From contig JAENZL010000004.1 in assembly GCA_016841265.1 (NCBI GenBank), positions 4,790 through 50,007 of the forward strand: 45,218 nt of DNA, in the 5' to 3' direction. The DNA is from Methanobacteriota archaeon. Its GTDB lineage: Archaea > Halobacteriota > Methanosarcinia > Methanosarcinales > Methanosarcinaceae. The notes under the pieces were generated by a model. It was not told the origin of the DNA, made no database searches, and saw nothing but the letters and a program-made list of their open reading frames with translations. Of this stretch, positions 1 through 8,425 are shown piece after piece. The translations under genes and the position numbers were made by a program. Numbering within the stretch: position 1 is the stretch's first letter; each line of letters begins with the position of its first letter.

Positions 1-120
1 CTTTGCACTTGCTCTTACCTTTGCACTTGCTCTTACCTTTGCACTTGCTCTTACCTTTGCACTTGCTCTTACCCTTGCTCTTGCTCTTACCCTTGCTCTT
101 GCTCTTACCCTTGCTCTTGC
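1..120. repeat. 18-bp tandem repeat array at the window edge
   Basis: Four exact copies of ctttgcacttgctcttac (1-72) are followed by a variant, ccttgctcttgctcttac, repeated twice and then partially (73-120). The array probably continues to the left of the window. It has no start codon or ribosome site, so I treat it as intergenic, although an 18-bp unit could also be the low-complexity end of a gene outside the window. Confidence 0.9.
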
Positions 121-542
121 AAAGGCTTTGATTTGCCCTCTCCTGTTACCCCTGCTAGGGCCGGGCAATTAGAACCCCTATATATAGTTTTTCTGCAGGA
201 TTTTAGATTTTTTAGCCGATTTTTCGAAAATAATATCTTCCGGTCTTTTTTTGAAGTAAAGTTAGCTTTCCTGAGTTTCCTGACGCAAATAAAACTGAAA
301 TAATCGGGAATATATTATCCCGCTTATTTCCCGAGGAAACGGCAGCATGCGCAGGAAGAGGGTTTTGGGGTAAGTAAGGTAATTTTATCTGGGACTAAAT
401 ACGGCGGCGCATCCCGAAAAACAAATTTAGTTTTTAAACAAATTTATAAGGAATGAGTTTGTTATTTAAATTATTGGCACCTGCGGATGTACGGAGGATG
501 CAAAGTTCCCATATAAGTAAATTTACAGGAGAATAAAACGCT
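121..542. other. intergenic region upstream of the first LSm-like gene
   Basis: This AT-rich stretch holds no credible gene. A TATA-like stretch (aaatttataag, about 440-450) lies roughly 95 bases before the LSm-like gene at 543, and a purine-rich ribosome site (aggag, 527-531) precedes its ATG. Nothing else was recognised. Confidence 0.5.
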
Positions 543-719
543 ATGCAGCCATTTATTGTGGAACATTACCTCACAAAGACCGTAGATGTCTACTGCGGTG
601 GTCCTGATGTATTCAGGGGGACCATAGAAGCCTGCGCAGATAATGTACTTACTCTCAAAAGAGATGAGAAAATTACCCATATAGCCATCGATAAAGTGAT
701 AGCCATATGGGCTCAGTAA
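543..719 (+). CDS. 58-aa LSm-like small protein, copy 1
   Basis: This short gene encodes a 58-residue protein beginning MQPFIVEH. The order of hydrophobic strands, the central GGPDVFRG turn (about residues 19-26), the following ADNVLTL strand and the closing THIAIDKVIAIW segment resemble the five-strand Sm/LSm fold, in which a G-x-x-F/V-x-G turn and a terminal I-x-x-I-x-x-I/V strand are typical. That is an inference from pattern. If right, it would form an oligomeric ring that binds RNA or acts as a scaffold. A purine-rich site lies 11 bases before the ATG. A second gene at 1067 encodes a protein identical at about 40 of 58 positions, so the pair is a tandem duplication. The canonical archaeal SmAP is longer (about 70 aa), so this is not it. 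Confidence 0.7.
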   Translation: MQPFIVEHYLTKTVDVYCGGPDVFRGTIEACADNVLTLKRDEKITHIAIDKVIAIWAQ

Positions 720-1066
720 TTCCTCAAAGTCGCTAGCAAAGGTACAACTCAATACAGAAGGGATTTTACAGATCCCTATGAATATTTACTAATAGTCAAT
801 TTAAGTTTTTCGATTTTCTTTGAGTACATGTTCGGCAGGCAGGCTCAAAGTGTCCTAAAACTGCACAGCCACACCTGAATACAGGAACGCATGAATACCG
901 TCACACTTGAATAAGGCTATTCGGGACAAAGGCATCCTGAAGTTGAAGGATTCTGAACCAGAAGGAAAATGTGCAGCCGGGCAGAGGATTGAAAAACAAA
1001 CGGAAGCGGAATAAATTTTACAACTAAAAAACTTAAAAGTTTAAGAAATATTTGAGGTGAAAAGAA
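720..1066. other. intergenic spacer between the LSm-like twins
   Basis: No coding signal was recognised. The spacer ends with a good ribosome site (gaggtga, 1054-1060) seven bases before the ATG of the second copy. The length suggests the second copy has its own promoter, but I could not identify a convincing TATA box. Confidence 0.4.
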
Positions 1067-1243
1067 ATGCAGTCCTTCATCGTAGAACACCATCTTGGAG
1101 AAGTAATTGATGTCTACTGCGGCGGCCCTGACGTTTTCAGCGGTAAAGTAGAAGCCTGTGCAGACAACGTGCTCACTCTTGTAAAGGGTGACAAGTACAC
1201 CCACATAGCCATCGACAAGATCATTGCCCTCTGGCGCGCATGA
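1067..1243 (+). CDS. 58-aa LSm-like small protein, copy 2
   Basis: This is the tandem paralogue of the gene at 543, also 58 residues, beginning MQSFIVEHHLGEV. The block YCGGPDVFSGKVEACADNV is nearly unchanged between copies, while the charged loop after it (VKGDKY versus KRDEKI) and the last residues vary. The ribosome site gaggtga sits seven bases upstream, stronger than that of copy 1. Conservation of the core with divergence of loops and C-terminus is what one expects of two expressed proteins rather than a recent repeat. The LSm-like fold is inferred from strand pattern only; the molecular role is unknown. Confidence 0.75.
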   Translation: MQSFIVEHHLGEVIDVYCGGPDVFSGKVEACADNVLTLVKGDKYTHIAIDKIIALWRA

Positions 1244-1450
1244 GCCGGACCAGGATTTGCTGAAAAGTAGCTATGTGTAAAACCTGAAGAAAAAATAGGC
1301 AAAATCTCGCAAAGGGATAATAGATCTCCCCAGGAGATAACAGATATATCAAAGAGATAGTGCCTTGAAGTGGAAAAGCCACGAAGTTCAGAGACTTCGT
1401 TCTTTTCCTATCGATTTTAAATTACAATATCTAGATACTGTAGCTTTTGC

Positions 1451-1489
1451 ACTTAACTTTTAGACTTAACTTTTAGACTTAACTTTTAA
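1451..1489. repeat. 13-bp tandem repeat, three copies
   Basis: Three copies of acttaacttttag (the last with one change) lie about 40 bases beyond the 3' end of the agmatinase gene. Confidence 0.85.
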
Positions 1490-1529
1490 ATTTGATTTTA
1501 TTCTGACCTGTGCCTGGACTTTCTTATTA

Positions 1530-2399
1530 TTACCTGTGACTGGCGGCGTGAGCGGCGATAAATTCCCGCATAAGTTTTGCACCCAGCATTGCCGTCTGTC
1601 CGGAATCGTATTCAGGGGCAATTTCCACGATGTCGAAAGCCATTGAGAAAGGGGCAAGAGTCCTTACTGCAGTCCTTACATCCCGGGCACTCAAGCCGAA
1701 AGGTTCCGGAGTTCCGAGCCCTGGGGCGTACGCAGGGTCGAGGGCATCCATGTCCAGGGAAAGATAGAGCAGGGAGCAGTCCAACCATTCCAGGGCTTCT
1801 TTCAGGACTTCGACCATGCCGATTGCTTCCACGTCATCGGCAGTGTAATATTTCAACTTGTTTTCCCTTGCAAAGACCCATTCATCCTCCGGACCACTGC
1901 GGATCCCTATTGATACGAGGTTTTTCGAGACTTCCGAAAGGATGTTCCTTGAAACGCAGGCGTGGTTATGCTTGAAGCCACGGTACTCGTCCCGGAGGTC
2001 GAAGTGGGCATCCAGGACAAGGACCCCGAAGTCGTCCCCTGCGGATTCGGCACATGCCTTTACCGTTGCAAAACTCAGGGAATGCTCACCTCCGAGCATG
2101 ATGGGCAGTTTCCCGTCGGAAAGGAGGTCTTTTGTGTCTTCATAAAGGTCCTGCAGGGTTTCGTCAACGGATGCAGAGGTATCGAGGTTTCCTGCATCGT
2201 GGATGAGCAGGTCCGCAAGATCGAGATCAAAAGTAGGGTTATAGCTTTCAAAGTTCGCGGAAGCCTGGCGCATTGCGTCCGGAGCCCAGCGGCTTCCCGC
2301 CCTGTACGATGATGTGTTGTCAAAGGGTACCCCGAAGATTACGTAGCGTGCGGACTCATAATCTGCAAGGGCGTCCACAAAGGTATTGGGAAAAAACAT
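1530..2399 (-). CDS. speB: agmatinase / ureohydrolase-family enzyme
   Basis: The 289-residue product belongs to the arginase/agmatinase/formiminoglutamase family, which uses a binuclear Mn2+ centre to hydrolyse a guanidino group to urea; in archaea this is usually agmatine to putrescine in polyamine synthesis. The metal ligands are visible: GGEHS (residues 103-107), DAHFD (130-134) and SLDMD (214-218), followed by DPAYAPGLGTPEP. Length fits the family. It lies 116 bases downstream of aIF5A on the same strand. Deoxyhypusine formation on aIF5A needs a polyamine donor, which makes the pairing functionally sensible. The substrate cannot be proved from sequence; a related guanidino compound is possible. 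Confidence 0.88.
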   Translation of the reverse strand: MFFPNTFVDALADYESARYVIFGVPFDNTSSYRAGSRWAPDAMRQASANFESYNPTFDLDLADLLIHDAGNLDTSASVDETLQDLYEDTKDLLSDGKLPIMLGGEHSLSFATVKACAESAGDDFGVLVLDAHFDLRDEYRGFKHNHACVSRNILSEVSKNLVSIGIRSGPEDEWVFARENKLKYYTADDVEAIGMVEVLKEALEWLDCSLLYLSLDMDALDPAYAPGLGTPEPFGLSARDVRTAVRTLAPFSMAFDIVEIAPEYDSGQTAMLGAKLMREFIAAHAASHR

Positions 2400-2454
2400 G
2401 TTCTGATCTACCTTAAATCATAATGATAAAATTATGCCAACAAAATTGCGCTAA

Positions 2455-2490
2455 TAAAAAAAGAGGGACCCAGGTTGATAAAAACCTGAG
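2455..2490 (-). terminator. hairpin and U-run after aIF5A
   Basis: Read on the minus strand, CAGGTT and AACCTG form a six-base-pair stem, followed about eight bases later by a run of seven T (complement of the A-run at 2456-2462). It lies between the aIF5A stop and the agmatinase start, so it may terminate or attenuate the aIF5A transcript. Confidence 0.4.
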
Positions 2491-2515
2491 TTTTTTGCAG
2501 TTATTTTCCGAAATA

Positions 2516-2902
2516 TTATTTCCTGATGTCGAATTTGATCTTACCAAGGGCAGTGATGTAAGAGACTTCCTCCCCTTCATTTATCCTTTCCTTTAAATCC
2601 TCGGGGATTGTGATCTCGAAAGTCGTGAAGTCCCCCATGTCCATGAGCTGGGCGATGTCGCCAGTGATAGAGAGGACCTGGGCGTTCTTCCTTTCCACCA
2701 GGGGCACGTAGATCTTGTTTGCAACGGAACCTATGAAGGAACGCTTCTGGCCGTCAAAGAGTCCGATTGCTTCGACTCTTGCCTTGGCGGACCCGTGTTT
2801 CCCGGGTTTGGACTTGGAAATGCTCTTGATGACGCATGCTTCGTCGTCGATGATTACGTATTTACCTTCCTTGAGGTTCTTAACTTCTACCTGTTCTTTC
2901 AT
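2516..2902 (-). CDS. eif5A: translation initiation factor aIF5A
   Basis: The 128-residue protein is the archaeal homologue of eIF5A/EF-P, which binds the ribosome E site and promotes peptide bond formation at difficult sequences. The deoxyhypusine/hypusine loop reads SKPGKHGSAK, with Lys35 as the expected modification site. An SH3-like N-terminal domain (about 1-70) is followed by an OB-fold C-terminal domain. I chose the ATG at 2902 because a ribosome site (ggaagga) lies six bases upstream and the N-terminus MKEQVEVKNLKEGKY matches family starts; a longer reading to 2926 adds eight unlikely residues. Agmatinase follows on the same strand. Confidence 0.95.
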   Translation of the reverse strand: MKEQVEVKNLKEGKYVIIDDEACVIKSISKSKPGKHGSAKARVEAIGLFDGQKRSFIGSVANKIYVPLVERKNAQVLSITGDIAQLMDMGDFTTFEITIPEDLKERINEGEEVSYITALGKIKFDIRK

Positions 2903-3361
2903 GATGATCCTTCCTTTAAATTTCACGATGTAAGAGTTAAATTGGTTAACGTAAACGCCACTGCAGACCTTTTCAAGGGGAATGCCTGACAGAGGCTTTC
3001 TGTGCAGGGCTTTTTACAGACATGCTGCCCTGGTTTTATCCTTATCTTTATATATTTACATGCCTTTTGTGACAATTTAAATGTAATGTAACGGAAACCC
3101 GGGGCCCATCTAAACCGAAACCGGGTCGAAACTAATACGATTAATTATCCTAGACTATATAATGCTTATGCGAGAGACACCGTTATGAATCCTTCTCCCT
3201 GAAAAATTGCAGGGAATTCAAGGGAAATTACCCCGGATTTTCGGAAAAATCCCGGCATTTTGAGGACAAAAACTGGAATTTTTGAGTAAATGAGCGTTAT
3301 TTCAAGAAATCAGCGGTTCCGAGCCCGGAGAGGGCTCTGTTCATCTCCATGGATGTTCCCA
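2903..3361. other. intergenic region upstream of aIF5A
   Basis: No gene is apparent. The only recognised element is the TATA-like box of aIF5A at 3047-3058. The rest, up to the AOR stop codon, shows nothing recognisable. Confidence 0.5.
3047..3058 (-). promoter_or_regulatory. TATA box for aIF5A
   Basis: On the minus strand this reads AAATATATAAAG, a strong archaeal TATA box. Transcription would start near 3025 and give a leader of about 120 nucleotides before the aIF5A start codon. Confidence 0.55.
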
Positions 3362-5185
3362 TCAACTCCTGAGCCCCAGGTTCTCCAGTTTTCGAGCCAG
3401 AGGTACCCCATCGTCATCCCAGCCTCTGAAATGATAATATTCCAGAAGGGCAGCTTCAAACTCATCCGGAGGTATTCCTTTTCCTTTGCCACCCTCACTT
3501 ACAGTTCCTTCCGAAGCTACATTTCGGTCTCCTTCTTCATCAGCATTTCCTTTACCCCCCCTTTTTGTCCCGAAGATTTCCAGAAGCCTTTCCGGAAGAG
3601 TATCATCTGCCCGCGTAAATCCTGCTTTCAGGTTGAACATCCTCTCGAGGTTCCAGATCCTTTCCCCAATTTTCAGAAGGTCAGCCGGGAAAAGCTGTTT
3701 TCCCGCGGCGGAAAGCAGAAGGTCGGAACATGACCCTTCGTTCAGGGCAAAGACCGAATAAGGACAGAGGGCAAGAGAGTCAAGCACCGCTGTCAGGTTT
3801 TCAAAGACCTGCAGGATACCTGCTTTTCCATTCAGGCTCAGGCGATCAATACCGAGGGGTTTTCCGAGCACTTCGGGACCAACCATAAAGGCTGTCAGGT
3901 AGTCAGCCCCATGCGGAGATGTCGCATAGGCAAGAGCCTGCCCCCTGATTCCCCGAGGGTCAAAGCCAGCCATTTCAAGCCCTTTCACGTCCATGCTGAG
4001 CTCTATTCGACCCCTCGCAGAGAGGTACTCCAGAGCCCCCAAGCCAAATTCACATTCTCCTTCCCCTATTTTGAGAAGGAGGGCTTCGATTTCCCCGGGA
4101 TCAAGGACGCGGGACTCGAGCTCTGCATAAGCCCCGAGGACAGACCCTGCGGATACGGGGTCAAGCCCGTAATCCATACAGATGAGGTTTGCCCTGAGAA
4201 TTGATTTGAAGTCCGGGTTTTCCAGGTTCAACCCGAATGCCCAGAGACTATCATAACCCGGAACCAGCTGTTTTGTAGATTTGATCCTGTGGATGCAGCC
4301 CAGCGGGCAGGCCGGACAGCTTTCTTTATCAAGCTCGAATCCGGTTTTGATGTATTCCCCCGATAGCCTGTCCGCAATCGCTGTGCCCCTCTTTAAAAAG
4401 TTCCTGCAAGGGATGAGGTCCAGGTAATTGAGCAGTTTAACGAGCACCGGGGTCCCGTAGTTTGCCAGCCCTTTGGACAGCACGGGGTTTGCTTCAAAAA
4501 GTTTCAAAACCTTTGATTCCGCCTCTTTGAACCTCTCGGGATCTGCTGGCGTAAGCCCTTTGCCTTCACCTTCCTTACCCTTACTGTCCTTGCCTTTTAC
4601 AACAACTGCTTTTAGCATTTTGGAGCCTGCTACAGCTCCCAGGCCCCCTCGCCCGCTGTGAATGGAATCACATACAAAAGAAGATGTCCTTACAAGTTTT
4701 TCTCCTGCCCTACCTATACAGACAACGCTTCCCTTTCCACCCAGAATTCCGGTACATTCTTCCGTATTTTTCCCCCAGAGTGGTCCTGCATTTTTGATCG
4801 CAACATTTCCTTCCCCTAGCTCAATATAGACCGGCTTTTTAGCCTTTCCTGTGACTACAAGGGCATCAATACCCTCTTTTTTCAGTTCCTGCCCGAAATT
4901 TCCTCCGGCATTCCAGCTGAACACGGTACCGGTGAGAGGGGATTTCGAGGTAAGGACAAAACGCCCTGCCATGGGAGCAAGTCCTGTCAGCGGCCCGGAA
5001 GTAAAAATAAGGGGGTTTTCCGGATCAAGGGGATTAGCCCCGGGATCTGTCAGGTCGAAGAGCAGTTTCACCCCGAGCCCTCTACCACCCAGGAATTTGT
5101 CCTGCAACTCCCCATCTGTCCGGGAAGTGCTTATCGATTCGGAACTCAGGTCAACGTGTATGGTTTTTCCGATCCAGTTTTCCAT
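3362..5185 (-). CDS. tungsten aldehyde:ferredoxin oxidoreductase family enzyme
   Basis: The 607-residue protein matches the aldehyde:ferredoxin oxidoreductase (AOR) family, which oxidises aldehydes to acids with a tungsten bis-pterin cofactor and one [4Fe-4S] cluster. The N-terminal GGRGLGVKLLFDL and the GRGGLGAVAGSK motif (about residue 180) are typical cofactor-domain sequences. Cluster ligands appear as CPACPLGC (about residue 290), with the fourth Cys in ALCPYSVF near residue 495. The C-terminal YYHFRGWDDDGVP also fits. Odd features are a Lys/Gly/Glu-rich loop near residue 205 and a roughly 35-residue Gly/Glu-rich insert just before the C-terminal motif. It stands alone; no ferredoxin or pterin gene adjoins it. 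The in vivo aldehyde cannot be inferred. Confidence 0.92.
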   Translation of the reverse strand: MENWIGKTIHVDLSSESISTSRTDGELQDKFLGGRGLGVKLLFDLTDPGANPLDPENPLIFTSGPLTGLAPMAGRFVLTSKSPLTGTVFSWNAGGNFGQELKKEGIDALVVTGKAKKPVYIELGEGNVAIKNAGPLWGKNTEECTGILGGKGSVVCIGRAGEKLVRTSSFVCDSIHSGRGGLGAVAGSKMLKAVVVKGKDSKGKEGEGKGLTPADPERFKEAESKVLKLFEANPVLSKGLANYGTPVLVKLLNYLDLIPCRNFLKRGTAIADRLSGEYIKTGFELDKESCPACPLGCIHRIKSTKQLVPGYDSLWAFGLNLENPDFKSILRANLICMDYGLDPVSAGSVLGAYAELESRVLDPGEIEALLLKIGEGECEFGLGALEYLSARGRIELSMDVKGLEMAGFDPRGIRGQALAYATSPHGADYLTAFMVGPEVLGKPLGIDRLSLNGKAGILQVFENLTAVLDSLALCPYSVFALNEGSCSDLLLSAAGKQLFPADLLKIGERIWNLERMFNLKAGFTRADDTLPERLLEIFGTKRGGKGNADEEGDRNVASEGTVSEGGKGKGIPPDEFEAALLEYYHFRGWDDDGVPLARKLENLGLRS

Positions 5186-5313
5186 GTCAAATCCCCTGCA
5201 TATTATCCGGCAATACTTTCCTTTCCCCGGATTTTACCCTTCTATGCCACCTCCCATTTTAAATGCTTGTCCTTCCCACCTCTTAAAGAAAAACTTAAAA
5301 AATAAAAATAAAT

Positions 5314-5386
5314 TTGGAAATGATAATAGTAAAGTTGGAAATGATAATAGTAAAGTTGGAAATGAGAATAGTAAATTTGAAATGGG
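5314..5386. repeat. 21-bp tandem repeat, three copies
   Basis: The unit begins ttggaaatgataatagtaaa and repeats at 5314, 5335 and 5356, the last with two changes. It lies between the divergent AOR-family and Nudix genes, within 80 bases of the Nudix start, so it could affect promoter spacing. Confidence 0.85.
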
Positions 5387-5464
5387 TAAAAAATAAATTT
5401 ATAACTAGTATAAGAATATTAAATAGGCCAGCCTTTAAAGTAGGGGAACATTAAATATTAAGGT

Positions 5465-5902
5465 ATGAAACTCAAGAAACCTTACGTCATTTCGGTATAT
5501 GCCCTTGTCCGTAATGAGAAAGGAGAGTATCTGCTGCTCAAGCGTTCAGAAAATTCCCGCACAAACCCTGGGAAATGGGACCTTCCGGGGGGAAAGGTGG
5601 ATCGGGGAGAAACCCTAAAAGAAGCAGTTGCAAGGGAGGTCCAGGAAGAAACCGGGATCTCGATCAATCCGGGGGAAATTGCAGGAGAGGTGACTTTCGA
5701 GCTCCCTGCAAAAAAAGTTATCGCCGTTGTCTATGACGGGGGGTTCAATATGATAGACGTGCAGTTGAGTTATGAACATATGGATTACGCCTGGACCCCC
5801 CTGGAAAAGATCGTAGAAATGGAAGCTCTTCCACACTATTTCAGGACTTTCTTCAAGGAGCATGCCATAGAAAACCTGAAAGCATCAGGGTCTTCCATTT
5901 AA
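5465..5902 (+). CDS. Nudix hydrolase
   Basis: The 145-residue protein has a complete Nudix box (G-x5-E-x7-R-E-V-x-E-E-x-G-I, residues 43-65), which binds the metal ions that activate water to cleave nucleoside diphosphates linked to another group. The N-terminal [25 protein letters not shown] is the usual first strand pair. Family members range from NTP-sanitising enzymes to ADP-ribose hydrolases; the sequence outside the box does not tell which. No strong ribosome site precedes the ATG (only aaggt, directly adjacent), so a short or leaderless transcript is possible. It converges with the metalloprotease gene, and a run of ten C (5924-5933) lies between the two. Confidence 0.9.
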   Translation: MKLKKPYVISVYALVRNEKGEYLLLKRSENSRTNPGKWDLPGGKVDRGETLKEAVAREVQEETGISINPGEIAGEVTFELPAKKVIAVVYDGGFNMIDVQLSYEHMDYAWTPLEKIVEMEALPHYFRTFFKEHAIENLKASGSSI

Positions 5903-5983
5903 CTCTTTTACAGAATTACTTCGCCCCCCCCCCTGCCAGAATTATTTCAGGCAGTTGACTTCCAGAATTTCATTTCAGACATT

Positions 5984-6673
5984 TCATTTCAGGTATTTAT
6001 CTTCAAGTTTCTTTCTATTTTTCCTGCTGGAACGCCAGCTTATACCCAGAAAAAGAATGGCCACAAAGGCTACCAGGGCTCCTGCGCGGAGCAAAGGGCC
6101 ATACTTGCTGAGAAGGAGGGGGTTTACATCGTCCCGCAGTTCGTATTCAGGGTACATTATATCCCGGGGGTCATCGCTGTGCCCGAGCCCAAGCGCATGT
6201 CCGAGTTCGTGCTTTGAGATGGCGAGCATTGTTCCATCCCCGTACTGGCGCCAGCCCCTACCCTGATAGTTTCCGACTTCCAGGACAATGTCCACCCGCG
6301 CGAATCGCCCGTCCACAAGATGCGGCTTTGCATACCCTGCCACTCCTGCAGGTGCTCCCTCGACATTTTCCAGGTTTTCGACCCAGCGGATCCTGATATC
6401 GGAGTTTTCGGAGTCCGTGAACTCAAAAACAGGCGTATAAGCCAGGTTTCCGTTGCCTCCTTCTTCCCAGTACTCCAGGGATTTTTCTACCTGTGTATAA
6501 TAGGTTGGGCTGTAGTGGGAAGGCACGTTTTCATCATCGATAAAAACCGTGATAGGAGAATGGTCCCAGGGTTCATCAAGGATTTTTTCATAGCTATATG
6601 CACAAGCTGCGGGGGTGAGAGATAAAACAAGAAGCAGCAGTAGTGTTATACGCAATAATTTCATTTGAAGCAT
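5984..6673 (-). CDS. membrane-anchored matrixin-like zinc metalloprotease
   Basis: The 229-residue protein carries the extended zinc motif HELGHALGLGH (residues 155-165), and DIMYP (171-175) as the Met-turn, the signature of metzincins of the matrixin type. A hydrophobic N-terminal segment (about 5-25) ending in ACAYS is a likely signal peptide. A second hydrophobic segment (about 194-213) followed by RSSRKNRKK indicates a C-terminal membrane anchor with a cytoplasmic basic tail, so the catalytic domain would face outward. There is no obvious propeptide cysteine switch. The start could be the ATG at 6673 or the in-frame ATG at 6664; neither has a clear ribosome site. Its substrate is unknown; cell-surface protein turnover is plausible. 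Confidence 0.88.
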   Translation of the reverse strand: MLQMKLLRITLLLLLVLSLTPAACAYSYEKILDEPWDHSPITVFIDDENVPSHYSPTYYTQVEKSLEYWEEGGNGNLAYTPVFEFTDSENSDIRIRWVENLENVEGAPAGVAGYAKPHLVDGRFARVDIVLEVGNYQGRGWRQYGDGTMLAISKHELGHALGLGHSDDPRDIMYPEYELRDDVNPLLLSKYGPLLRAGALVAFVAILFLGISWRSSRKNRKKLEDKYLK

Positions 6674-6891
6674 AAGGACTCAATTAATACAGATGGCTCT
6701 TAATAATAAATAAGTGATTGATCAAACTTATTGAATAAGTAAGGATCTAAGGTTAGTTGACTTCTTCTAATTGGTCATTCTCACAAAGTTTGCTCTAACA
6801 CGAGTTATTCGGACCAGGTCGGAAAGGATTTGGGGTTGCCCTGACCAGATTCAAAAAAGAATAATCAGGAAAGAGGTTTCGTCCCTATTAA

Positions 6892-7359
6892 TTAGTCGAG
6901 AGATGCTCCGGAAATATTACAGACTTCACAGTCGGGGTCACAACACCGGTCTTTTTCATTATCCTCGCCTTCTAATTCGGATGCAAGAGCTCTTGTGCTT
7001 TCGGCAAGCACAGCGGCATTCGAGAGGGAAGCCCCTATCATGATCGCAGAAAAGATGTTTTCTTTAGGGATACCTTTTCTTTTTGCGATCCTGATATGCA
7101 TCTTCAGGCAGTGCTCACAGCGAATGGCAGAGGCAACACCTATGGAGATCAGTTCCACGGTTTCGGGGTCGAGGTTCTTGAATTCCCGCATGATTGAATT
7201 GTCATAGAGAGTTTTCGGGATGAAGATTTCCGGCATATCTTTCATGAAATTCATGATATAAGGGACTTCACCGTACTGTTTCTTGACATCATCAAGGAGT
7301 TCGGAGACAGCGTTATCAGGATCCTTTTTTAAGATTTCTACAATATCTTCCAGTTCCAT
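6892..7359 (-). CDS. AhpD / carboxymuconolactone decarboxylase family protein with Cys-rich tail
   Basis: The 155-residue protein contains CEHCLKMH (residues 81-88), the CxxC-x3-H active motif of AhpD-like alkylhydroperoxidases, set in the all-helical CMD fold. Such proteins reduce peroxides or serve as thiol-disulfide relays. After the fold ends there is a tail, DRCCDPDCEVCN (about residues 137-148), with four Cys that the standard family lacks; it could bind a metal or form a second redox pair. A ribosome-like site (ggtggt) precedes the ATG. The gene lies 130 bases downstream of mmp7 on the same strand and might be read through from the mmp operon, but the gap suggests its own control. Confidence 0.85.
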   Translation of the reverse strand: MELEDIVEILKKDPDNAVSELLDDVKKQYGEVPYIMNFMKDMPEIFIPKTLYDNSIMREFKNLDPETVELISIGVASAIRCEHCLKMHIRIAKRKGIPKENIFSAIMIGASLSNAAVLAESTRALASELEGEDNEKDRCCDPDCEVCNISGASLD

Positions 7360-7489
7360 ACGAAACCACCAGCATTCATTAAGATGCTAAAGCCGGATTC
7401 AGACTGTCAATTGAAGCTCCCGGCTTTATGAATTAAAGGATGAGTGAATGCACAAACCCATAAAAAATGTAAAGTGGGCAAAATCCGGG

Positions 7490-8425
7490 TCAAATTGCAA
7501 AACCAACGTCCGATTTAGATTTGATCTTTATCAATATATAATTTTTCATTTTTGACCGGGAAATATTTGCGAGCTCCGAAAGTACGACCCCTTCATCAAA
7601 CTCCAGGTTTTCGAACTTCTCGTGGAATTCGTCGTAGGGCAGTTTGACCCTTAGCCCATTCAGCTGCATGGTAATAGGAGCCGGAGAAAGCACCCTGCTG
7701 ATTGCAGGAACCTGATTCTCGATTTCCTTCATAACCCTGGCCGGCAAAACGGCAAGAGGATCTTTTGCAAGCTGCTTTCGGATCTTGTCTGCGACCTTTC
7801 CGATTTCCTCGTTAAGCGTATCCAGGGCATCGATTTCATTTTTATGTCTGAGTCGGTGAGAAACCCTGCCTATGCCCCCAACGTAAAGGTCTGCTCCGGG
7901 AACTTCTTCGGTCTTCAGTTCCGGACCACCTGTGACCACAATAGGGATCTCGATACCCTCGAATAGTTTAGGTTTCTTATTTATGATGCAGTCACTGAAG
8001 GACCCGAAAGTGAACACCGCAATGTCATGTTCGTTGATCAGCTTTCTCTCGTAGTCCATGGACAGGGAGACTCTTCGCCCCATCCCCCGGGCAAGCCCGA
8101 TCATGTTGGTATTGGCTCCGGGATGACGGAGATACTCTGCCACGTCGCAGGCAGAGTGAGGAAGATGGTGAGAGGCAAGAGTGGGAGAAACGACTGCGAT
8201 TTCAACTCCCGTAAGGGAAGCCACAAGCAGGACTCCGAGCAACTCGTCGGAAAGCTCCTTTACAAGGTGCACGTCCTTCTCGGGAATGAGCATTATAAGG
8301 TTTACTTCGGTCCCGACAACCACTTTCTGGATTATGTAGCCTCCAAGGTCTTCCAGCAGTTCCAGAATAAGCCCGTGCTTATGGACCCCACCGGTGTAAA
8401 GATAGGGGAGGAATATAGATGTCAT
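7490..8425 (-). CDS. mmp7: methanogenesis marker protein 7
   Basis: The 311-residue product matches my recollection of methanogenesis marker 7, a protein found essentially only in methane-metabolising archaea. It contains a Cys in HLPHSACDVAEY (about residue 94) and another in FGSFSDCIINKK (about 150) as candidate cluster or cofactor ligands. Marker 7 has been reported, with marker 17, marker 3, McrC and the A2 ATPase, as part of the ATP-driven complex that activates methyl-coenzyme M reductase and carries complex iron-sulfur clusters related to nitrogenase cofactor precursors. Its start overlaps the stop of mmp17 by four bases (ATGA), with a ribosome site (ggaggg) inside mmp17. It is the last gene of the operon. 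Confidence 0.88.
   Translation of the reverse strand: MTSIFLPYLYTGGVHKHGLILELLEDLGGYIIQKVVVGTEVNLIMLIPEKDVHLVKELSDELLGVLLVASLTGVEIAVVSPTLASHHLPHSACDVAEYLRHPGANTNMIGLARGMGRRVSLSMDYERKLINEHDIAVFTFGSFSDCIINKKPKLFEGIEIPIVVTGGPELKTEEVPGADLYVGGIGRVSHRLRHKNEIDALDTLNEEIGKVADKIRKQLAKDPLAVLPARVMKEIENQVPAISRVLSPAPITMQLNGLRVKLPYDEFHEKFENLEFDEGVVLSELANISRSKMKNYILIKIKSKSDVGFAI

Noticed and set aside
6771-7043. Plus-strand open frame partly over the AhpD-like gene
   Set aside because: It is the antisense of the AhpD gene and its flank, with no ribosome site or motif.
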